64,000 nt of DNA. Origin: Chlamydoabsidia padenii (taxonomy: Eukaryota > Mucoromycota > Mucoromycetes > Mucorales > Cunninghamellaceae). The stretch lies in NCBI GenBank assembly GCA_025330725.1, contig JAIWND010000067.1, positions 1-64,000 of the forward strand, given 5' to 3'. Positions 56,052-64,000 of the stretch are shown in pieces. The position numbers and the translations under genes were made by a program. Numbering within the stretch: the first letter of the stretch is position 1; every line of letters begins with the position of its first letter. Under the pieces are notes generated by a model, which was not told the origin of the DNA, made no database searches, and saw nothing but the letters and a program-made list of their open reading frames with translations.

Positions 56052-58310
56052 ATGTTATCAATAACAAAGATTGTGCAGATCAAAAGTAATTTATATGGAC
56101 TGCTACTTCGACCCAAAACAGTAGTACAAAAACGATGTGTTTCAGCTACAACTACCAGGATATCGTCTGAAGCGCAACAACGAGACGTCAGTGTGTCAAA
56201 AAGAAACAGCAACAACAAACGCCGACTTGTTTTTGATAATCGTACACCTTCATTTCAAGACTTTCTGAATCAACAACAAAAGCTATCAGCTACAGTGGAC
56301 ATCACAACTATTAAACCTGATCAAGTTCCTTATTTACCTACAGCACAATCCTCACTGGGTCAAGGGGCCAAGTACTTTATCGAAGTCTACGGCTGTCAAA
56401 GTAAGATGTAGAAAAAAAAGTTCTATTGTACTCATATACTTTTGTAAAATTAGTGAATGTCAATGATACAGAGATCCTGAATGCTATCATGATCAATTCA
56501 GGCTATGAGCGCACTTTAAACTTGGAAGAAGCTAAAGTTGTCTTTCTCATAACCGTAAGAATAACCAAATGGAAGAAGGATGACAAAAATTCTTAATTAA
56601 CGGTAACTTCTTTTATTTTTGTACTGTACTCAACTGTACAATAGTGTGCTATTAGAGAAAGTGCAGAAACCAGGATTTGGGAAAGGTTAAAGTACTTACG
56701 ACATTATCGAACGAAATTGAACGCCCAAACACCTCCATTAATTGGTGTTTTAGGGGTAGGGAGGAAAGAAGCAGAGATTATAAAATTTTATATTAACAAT
56801 ATTAACTTTTGTATGTGTATGTATGTGTAGTGTATGGCCGAACGTTTGAAAACTAAAATTCTGGATGGTCGGTTGGCAGATATTGTATGTGGTCCTGATG
56901 GATATCGCTCAATACCTCATTTGATTTCATTGGCAACAACTGAATATGATAATGGTGTCGCCAACGTGATGCTGTCGGCTGATGAAACTTACACCGATAT
57001 TATGCCTGTACGGCTAGATCAAAATGATGTATCTGGTTGGATTTCAATTATGCGTGGTTGTAATAATATGTGCAGCTTTTGTATTGTACCTTTCACCAGA
57101 GGTATTGAACGAAGTCGACCTATCGATTCTATTGTGGATGAAATGCGATTCCTTAGTGAGCAAGGAGTAAGAGAAGGTAAGTAAGAAAATATTCTTTAAC
57201 CTAGACTATTTGGCTTAAATTGTTTTGATTTATATCCTCTAGTTACCTTACTCGGCCAAAATGTCAATTGTAAGTTGGACAGCTTCTTGATCATGGCAGC
57301 AAATTGATTTTTTTTTTCTGACAGCTTATCGTGATATATCAGAATCCAAATATTACATAAACAATGACCACGAGAGCATTGGCAGTGGATTAAGTAATGA
57401 AGGATTTAAAACCATATACAAGACAAAGGACGGAGGTCGTAGATTCACGGAGCTTCTTGACAAGATTAGTCTGGTAGATCCCAATGTAAGCTAATATATA
57501 TATAAAGGTGTGTCGAGGGTACTAAGTTTTCTAATTCCTATTTTTAATAGATGCGAATCCGATTTACATCCCCTCATCCCAAAAACTTCCCCACCGAACT
57601 ACTACATTTGATTGCCGAACGACCCAATTTATGCAAATCTATCCATCTACCTATTCAGTCTGGAAGTAATACGGTATTGGAACGGATGCGGCGAGGCTAC
57701 ACACGAGAGGCTTATCTCCGCCTCGTCGAAGAAATGCGAGCGATCATCCCCAACGTCTGGATCAGCAGTGACTTTATCACTGGTTTTTGTGATGAAACTG
57801 AAGCAGAACATCAAGACACTGTCTCACTTATGAAATTGGTACAATATGATATGGCATATATGTTTGCTTATAGGTAAGAGAAGAAAGTGTACAGTATGTA
57901 CATTGCAAGTATGGGGAGAGCCACTAACTTCAAAATAATAATTATATATAAAAAGTATGCGGGAAAAGACACATGCCCATCGACGGTATCAAGACAATGT
58001 GCAACCTGCCGTAAAGAGCCGACGATTGGCAGAAATTATTTCTACGTTCCATGAAACTGCAGCAAACAAAAACAAGGCGTTATTAGGAACTAAACAAACA
58101 GTGTTGATTGACTCGGATAATACCAAATCCAAACATGGAATCACAACTCGACTTAGTGGAAGAACTGATGGTGGTCATAAAACATTTATCATTGATGACG
58201 ACGCTAGGTTATTATCAGTTGGAAAAGGAGATTTGGTACATGTTCTTATCGAAAAAACAACTAGTGCAAGCTTAACAGGGCGGCTACTAACTACCACCGA
58301 CCGATACTAA
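56052..58310 (+). CDS. CDK5RAP1/MiaB-type tRNA methylthiotransferase (radical SAM)
   Basis: Eight exons (56052-56400, 56454-56554, 56645-56755, 56831-57176, 57243-57269, 57325-57485, 57551-57873, 57956-58310), 590 residues. The N-terminus is basic and Ser/Thr-rich ([19 protein letters not shown]), fitting a mitochondrial presequence. UPF0004 cluster cysteines are Cys115 (VYGCQ), Cys151 (LITCAI) and Cys188 (LGCMAE). The radical-SAM CxxxCxxC is Cys264, 268 and 271 ([10 protein letters not shown]). A C-terminal TRAM-like domain ends at [11 protein letters not shown]. In animals CDK5RAP1 adds a methylthio group to i6A37 of mitochondrial tRNAs; the same role is inferred here. Exon 5 is a 27-nt microexon that encodes the conserved VTLLGQNVN. 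Confidence 0.95.
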
Positions 58311-58637
58311 ATTGCTATTCTCGCCGCATTTATGAACCAACATAGAATTACTCATTTGATAGACATACATCACGTTTACATAAACAATAAAGGCATCATG
58401 TACAGTCATTTCAGAAAGTAAAAGTCGCTGATTTTGAGTTTGATGTCGTGTTCAACAATGATGTCGACTAATCCAAAAATAAAGTCGTGCTCACGTGTCA
58501 TGAACTTCATTTATTTTTACTTGTCGCTTAGTAATTGCCCAATAAAATTTCTTGGAATGAATTGTTGTTATAAAAAAAGGGGACGATTTTCTGTGTCCCT
58601 TTTACTTTCTTCTTCCTATTTACAATTTATTTTACAG
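58311..58637. other. Intergenic region
   Basis: AT-rich, with the 3' flank of the methylthiotransferase gene and the upstream sequence of the mariner remnant, including a TTTTACAG splice-acceptor-like end. No separate gene is supported. Confidence 0.45.
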
Positions 58638-58912
58638 ACATTGAAGATGAGTATGCAATTTTTTATGAAGATGGACAAGGCCATGTTGTTGATGAAAATG
58701 GAGTTGAGCCCATGGATCTTGTTGTTGACGAGGAGTTATTCGCTATCGAAACAATAAGTTCTCGTACTCAATTCCTAGCGAATAAACCTCCTGAGAGACC
58801 TCATAATCCTGTAATGCGTGCCGTTGCGGATGAGAGGAGCAGTGAGGATGTTTATATGGAGCAATGCAATAAGCGCTGCTATACAGTTTATTCTGATGAC
58901 GATAAATCTCGA
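58638..58912 (+). pseudogene. Tc1/mariner-like ORF, N-terminal exon, cut by MULE E
   Basis: After an acceptor-like TTTTACAG the frame reads DIEDEYAIFYEDGQGHVVDE through to CYTVYSDDDKSRF, where it meets the terminal repeat of MULE E at 58913. Its acidic leader followed by YSDDDKSRF resembles the start of the helix-turn-helix region in mariner-type transposases, so it is probably the interrupted N-terminus of such a gene. The remainder is not recognisable on the other side of MULE E. Confidence 0.45.
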
Positions 58913-59080
58913 TTTTTGGGTAATTCTTGATACACGCACTATTTACACGCACTTTTCCAGTTGCCGATAAAAATCATCAAAAAGTATGACGTAGACAAAT
59001 AAAAAGTGAAAAAATGAAACATCATACTTTTGCTAAAAGTTCGTGCTCGGGAAATGGGGGGAGCGAGCTACAAAAAAAAA
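58913..59080 (+). repeat. MULE E left terminal inverted repeat
   Basis: About 165 bases, the inverted partner of 63132-63298. Confidence 0.9.
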
Positions 59081-59161
59081 AAAAAAAAAAAATCAGGGGC
59101 GAAAGAATCCGAAACAAAAAGTGCACGTTCTCTTTGCTCTTACTATATAAATTCACAAACC

Positions 59162-61126
59162 ATGTTCTCTCAAACCAAAAGTATTCGTGACAGTATGCAT
59201 GCTGACTTTAATGTACTTTTTCAAGTGAGAAAGCGATTCCGATCTAAAGAGGAAATGACGGAAACCATTACAGCTTTTGGAAAGAAGTACAATATTGTCT
59301 TTTCAGTGGCCAGCTCCCATCCCAAAAAGGGCCAATACTATTATATCTGTAAACACGGCGGTATCAAGCGTAACATCCCACAAAAACAGATTGAAGAAAT
59401 TGACACCATCGATGGCATGACTGGTGAAAAGGACGGTGAACCAACTGAACGAAAGAAATACAGAAAAAGCACCCAGAAGTTCAATTGTCCTGCATTCATC
59501 AGGATCTTCAATTTTGCGGTTATGGAAACTCATGTGGAGCATAACCACCCCATACCTAACGACGTAACAACATACGCCCTTTTCCGAAAGCAAAGTCCTG
59601 AGGTCATGGAACGGATCTACACTATTCTGGCAGGCGGTCATAGAGATCCTGCCTCTAGCGTTATGGAGGTATGAGCTACTGGGACTATATACTTGCTAAT
59701 CTTTTTTATCTTTATTCTAGACCTTGAAAGCTCTGAATGTCAACAACATTATCAAGAAGGATATTCAAAATATTCAAACATTGTTCTTAAAAGACGAGGG
59801 AGGCAAAGAAATGTATTCATTAATTACCTGCTTAGAAGATCTCGGCTATGTTGTGCGGATTCGGGTGAAGGAGAATCAGGAGATCACAGGCTTGTTTTTT
59901 ATTCAGGAAGAAGCGATCAATAAAGCAAGACTTTGGCCTGAAGCATTGAGCATTGATGCGACATACAAAACCAATGCTCATAAAATGTCCTTAGTTAACA
60001 TCGTTGGCACTAGCAACACCTCCTCGGTCAAAAGTAGCAGTAAGCTCCAAACATTTGCTGTTGCTGCAGCTTTCATCAACTCCGAAACTGAAGTGGCATA
60101 TACATGGATCTTGAATGAATTGAGGGAAGCTGTTTGGCCTGCCGGTTCCACTTTCCGAACACCTTCTGTAATCATCACTGATAACGAGCAAGCTTTGCGG
60201 AATGGTGTTGAGAATATCTTTCCTGAAAGCCAACATCTTCTTTGCTCTTGGCATCTTTGGAACACGATGGAAACCAAGCTGCCAATTGGAACTATTAGTG
60301 GCGATGAATACAACTTGCGCCGGACTGATGCTGAAGTGGAGTTCAAGAAAGCAATGTCAAGTTACAATGAAATGTCATACCAAGAAGCAATTATGAATTT
60401 CGAGCAAATTGTCAGTACTCCTGGCTATTTCAAGAACAATGGCGCGACTGCTTTGTCTTACCTCAGAGATGTGTAAGAAGTGGCATATTTTGCCTTTATA
60501 TTATTTGTTTTTTTTATAACGAATTTCACTCTTTCATGAAACTTTATTAGATTAATGCAAGAAGACGAAATCAAGCGTTGAGCTGGTTTGTATGCTAATA
60601 AACATACACATATGGGTAATAGGACTTCGAGTAGAGCAGAAAGCTTTCATTCCGCCTTAAAAAGAGCTTTAGGCAATCAATCTTCTTCGAAATTGGGTCT
60701 CACCGCTAAACGGATGCATAATTACTATCAACAAAAGGTACTAACTTCACGAGAATGACAATAATATAAATTTCGGGTAGCTCTAATTATATTCAATTAT
60801 TACAAAAATTAGAGATCAGACCGCCATAGAAAGCTGGGTATCGAAAAAGTTAGTATTGACGCCATCTCATTCGACGCTTCAAGAGAATACCGGTTTAAAA
60901 ATCTTGCGTTTAAAGTTGTTCGTTTTGCTATGGACAAGATTCGGCACAACACAATTATTAGCCTTCAAGAAGATTTTAAATCTAAAGGTGAAAATTGTAA
61001 TTGCTGGGATCGGATCTGGTATTTACTCCCTTGTCCGTGCATGATTCATGCAAATCCAGGTGAATTACCTTTGGCAATGGTTCATGGAAGGTGGCGATTT
61101 TAAAACGAAAATGGTAAATATATAGC

Positions 61127-61159
<33 letters not shown>

Positions 61160-63048
61160 CTGGAAATCTCTAATGATGTTGTAGATTTTGAAGGCAATGA
61201 AAAATTTGGCAAGCTTGAAAATAATACTGGCATAGCGGACGATGTTCACAAAAATCAAATCCAAACCGGTAAAAAAAAAAAGGAGAGAGAGAGAAAGAGA
61301 TTGAGAAGAGAGGAGTCCGGAAAGATGTGCGCAAACAGTTTGTGGGTGTGGATATGGATGTGCTATTATAGAACTACTTTGTGATAGTTCGGGGTAAAGG
61401 GGATGTTTTGTTAATTGTTGAATAAATTCGATTACTTGAATTATATCACCTTATACTTTTAATTATCCGCTGTTACTTCCAATTATCCACTGTTATTTCC
61501 GCTGATTGATACTTTCAGATTCACGATACAGACATTTGCGATTTCGGTCACAAAAAAAAAAAAGTAACTGAATTTTGTTTTCTCTCTCCTCCTTTTGCAG
61601 GAATAATCAATCACACCCTTGCCGAAAATAATCTTGCCAATGCTACCGATAATGATCTTGAAATTGCTACCAAAGAAGATTTTGCCATTATTACCGGAGA
61701 TATTGATGCCACTGCCGATGAAGATGATCTTGCTACTGCTACCGGTAATAAAGAAAAAACAGTCGAGACTAAAGATAATAAGTGGATGATACTTTTGCAA
61801 ACATCTTTCACTCACACATTTATTAATCTGTCAGATGAGATTAAGAGCAACAAGGAAAGAATGCTTTTACGGGTTGAAAAGATTCTTTTTTCCATCCATT
61901 CTTCAATTAAAGCATTCTCCACCCAACAAGAAATATCGGATGCCATCAAAGTATCAGAAGGGGCTGAAGCCAAAATTGCAGACCCTGAAATCAAGATGAA
62001 CCTACTCAAACCTCCTTCCACAAATTTGAACAGAAAGGGAAGAAAGTCGAAAAAAGGGGTAAAATCTAGTACTGAAAGACTTGAAATATACCAAGAAATA
62101 TTTGAAGAAACCCAAAAAAGAGATTTAAAAAAGAAAGAAAAAGAAGAAAAACAGGAGGAAGAGTACGAAAAGAGGAAGCGCATACTGGAAATCGAAGAAC
62201 GCCATGTTGCTCTTGAACCAAAAAAAAAAAAGAAAACTCACTTTGCTTGTTCGCGATGACAATGGAAGCTTGATTGAGGGCAGCTTAAAGATAAAAAAAG
62301 AATCATTGGTTAAAACAGAGCCCACATCTTCCAATTATGATAGGTAATACTCTACCTTGAACCAAAAGAATCAAAATTCAATTATCATTTTTTCAATACT
62401 AGAATTGACACCTACACAAATCATACAAAGGACGCTATTTTCAAAAAGCTAAATGTGGAACCTTTAAAGACTATTTCGGCAGTTCATAGTGTGGGTGCAG
62501 ACGGTAATTGCGGTTTTCGAGCTGTTAGCTTCGGTGTCTACCAAGATCAAACAAAATGGCCTACAGTTAAAGATGAAATGCTAGCCACATACTTGAAATA
62601 CCAGCACACTTTATATAAGGCGGTGGGTACAGACTCTGTTATCCAGTTCGAACACCAAAAAATGCTCAGAAGACTCGAAACAAAAGTATCTCCCTGTGAT
62701 GATCGAAGTCTTTGGTTCTCTACTTTCGTCTGTCCCCAGATTGTTGCCGATACTTACCAACGGCCAGTTATGCTATACTGCTATGTTGAAAATTATCTAA
62801 AAACTGGGGTAAAAAAAATCAACTATGAATCACAAATCTTTTTCCCTTTAGTTCACATGGATTTGAAAAACTCTAATAATCCCATTACACTCCTCGCTTC
62901 TTCCCACTTTTACTACGTTGAATTTGGCCGCACTCCCAAAGGACGAATGAAGAAATTCAACGTGCCTGTCACCAACATGGATCATGATCGACTTAGAAGC
63001 TCTTTCCCTGACATATGCAACTCTGTCGATTATTCGATTCTATTCTAA
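59162..63048 (+). pseudogene. MULE E transposase fused to an OTU cysteine peptidase
   Basis: Exons 59162-59668, 59721-60472, 60551-60737, 60813-61113, 61185-61268, 61601-62343, 62403-63048. There is an N-terminal FAR1-like zinc region (ICKHGG...FNCPAFIRI...HVEHNHP). The MULE core has ALSIDATYKTNAH (Asp), VIITDNEQAL (Asp), LLCSWHLWN and TSSRAESFHSALKR (Glu). A SWIM-like CNCWDR/LPCPC segment and an acidic then Lys/Glu-rich coiled linker follow. The OTU domain has GADGNCGFRAVSFG (Asp/Cys) and SSHFYYVEFG (His). Defects: TGA 60579-60581 (KR-stop-AGLYANKH, probably a lost Trp), TAA 61101-61103 after GRWRF, and a shift in an A-run near 62220. The TAA could be skipped if a GTGAAT donor upstream were used. 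Confidence 0.75.
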
Positions 63049-63131
63049 ACTTTTTTTTTCGTTTCTTCCTTCTAAAGTTTATGTAATTATGATTATCCAT
63101 TAAATTTCTACCTTATATCTTTCGTCCCTGA

Positions 63132-63298
63132 TTTTTTTTGTAGCTCGCTCCCCCCATTTCCTGAGCACGGACTTTTAGCAGAAGTATGACGTTTCATTTT
63201 TTCACTTTTTATTTGTCTACGTCACACTTTTTGATGATTTTTATCGGCAACTGAAAAAGTGCGTGTAAATAGTGCGTGTATCAAGAATTACCCAAAAA
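63132..63298 (-). repeat. MULE E right terminal inverted repeat
   Basis: Inverted partner of 58913-59080. Confidence 0.9.
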
Positions 63299-63468
63299 AA
63301 GTAAATCGGTTAAAATGGTTCTGTGCCTGTCATCCAAAATGGGATGTCACAACTGTCTTTAAAAAATGCATCGCGACATAAACACGTAAAGGGCTTTTTT
63401 TTATTTTTTTAATTTTTTTAATTTTTTTTTAATTTTTTTTACCTCTTATCATCATTTACATTATCACA

Positions 63469-64000
63469 ATGTCTGACATTGATGACGATTTCCAGGAAGA
63501 TTCCCCCTATGAAGTAGACTCTGGATCTGACTTTGAAGACATCGTACCTGAAAAAAAGAAGGTAAAAACCAACTTACAAATTGATTGTTTGCAAATGTTT
63601 GACTGTGTACTATCCCCTCCCTTTTCCAGGCAAGAACTACAGTTTCCAAAGCGCCAAAGGCGCCAAAGGCACCCGCAAAACCCAAGACACCCAAAGCTCC
63701 CGCAACACCCGCAACACCCAAAGCCACTGCTGCTAAGAAAACTGGTGGTATCACCAGCTTTTTAACACCATTCTCTCCCACACCTGTGGACTCCTTGCAA
63801 AGAGATACTCCCAATGCTGAATCAACTATCACTACCCCAGAGTTGTCTTCACCTACACCTACTAAAAAAGCTGCTAAGGACGAAAAGTTGGCCATCGAGG
63901 ACATTTATCAAAAGAAGACTCAACTGGAACATATTTTGCTACGGCCCGATACCTATATCGGTTCAACCGAAGCGGAGGAACAAGAGATGTGGGTGTATGA
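63469..64000 (+). CDS. TOP2: DNA topoisomerase II, N-terminal part (runs off the window)
   Basis: Exon 1 (63469-63561, MSDIDDDFQEDSPYEVDSGS) and exon 2 (63630 to the window end). After an acidic start and a Pro/Ala/Lys-rich linker the frame enters the GHKL ATPase domain at AIEDIYQKKTQLEHILLRPD and TYIGSTE, the near-invariant opening of eukaryotic type IIA topoisomerases. The enzyme passes one duplex through another using ATP, in the nucleus. The promoter side lies only 170 bases from the end of MULE E. The leader contains long T-runs (63398-63440). Confidence 0.95.

Larger units (their letters stand above)
58913..63298 (+). mobile_element. MULE E, carrying a transposase plus OTU peptidase
   Basis: Long, well-matched terminal inverted repeats of about 165 bases (58913-59080 and 63132-63298) share TTTTTGGGTAATTCTTG at the tips, ATACACGCACTATTTACACG, GCCGATAAAAATCATCAAAA and GGGGGGAGCGAGCTAC. 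The right copy has a few substitutions. A spliced transposase-OTU gene lies between them. No clear target duplication is visible; both flanks contain TAAATC close to the ends. Confidence 0.88.

Noticed and set aside
1..64000. tRNA genes, CRISPR arrays, operons
   Set aside because: No cloverleaf with A and B boxes was recognised by eye, no spaced direct-repeat array is present, and gene structure is eukaryotic with introns. A tRNAscan run would be needed to exclude tRNAs fully.

Overview
The window looks like nuclear DNA of a filamentous early-diverging fungus, most likely Mucoromycota. It is AT-rich. Genes are cut by many short introns (about 50-100 nt, GT-AG with a few GC-AG). Host genes are fungal in type: an Ssk2-class MAP3K, RRN3, a fungal rhomboid and a DHX29-type helicase. 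A diverged 18S rRNA fragment at 48.4 kb has Mucoromycota-like 3' sequence. The species cannot be fixed from this window.

Host genes, left to right: rhomboid protease (0.4-2.1 kb, +); DHX29-type DEVH-box helicase (2.1-7.4, -, 19 exons); RhoGEF (11.5-13.8, -); an 81-residue membrane protein (14.6-14.9, +); Cys-rich secreted protein (15.6-16.0, -); CRAL-TRIO/Sec14-like protein (22.5-24.1, +); MEA1-like protein (24.4-25.1, -); RRN3/TIF-IA (27.1-29.5, -); secreted protein (29.8-30.1, -); coiled-coil protein of unknown function (30.7-32.6, -); MAP3K (35.8-40.5, -); unknown 836-residue protein (42.2-45.0, -); secreted protein (45.2-45.6, +); Gfo/Idh/MocA oxidoreductase (49.9-51.4, +); CDK5RAP1-type methylthiotransferase (56.1-58.3, +); and the start of DNA topoisomerase II (63.5 to the window end, +).

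Between them lie transposons in layers. Four Mutator-like elements (MULEs A, B, D, E) sit at 7.5-11.2, 16.7-22.1, 51.6-55.5 and 58.9-63.3 kb, with a more eroded MULE remnant at 40.8-41.6. Two near-identical, oppositely oriented TIR-flanked elements (C1 18.7-19.3, C2 46.7-47.4) carry a piece of a LINE reverse-transcriptase zinc domain. There are also Tc1/mariner fragments (46.0-46.7, 49.0-49.6, 58.6-58.9), a decayed PIF/Harbinger element (33.6-35.2), and a 5'-truncated LINE with target-site duplications next to an 18S rRNA fragment (47.4-48.6).

The most interesting system is in MULEs D and E. Each appears to encode one long spliced protein in which the DDE transposase is followed by an acidic linker and then a cysteine peptidase of ubiquitin-system type: a USP/CYLD-like domain in D and an OTU domain in E. 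The linkers of D and A contain strong SUMO-interaction-like motifs. All copies here carry stops or frameshifts, so these copies are probably not active as they stand. Other points: a thymine-DNA-glycosylase gene fragment cut off by element C1 inside MULE B, a one-base frameshift in an otherwise intact MAP3K, three GC-AG introns, and a homopolymer-only insertion flanked by a direct repeat.

All gene models come from reading splice signals and reading-frame continuity by eye; exon sums were checked to be multiples of three.
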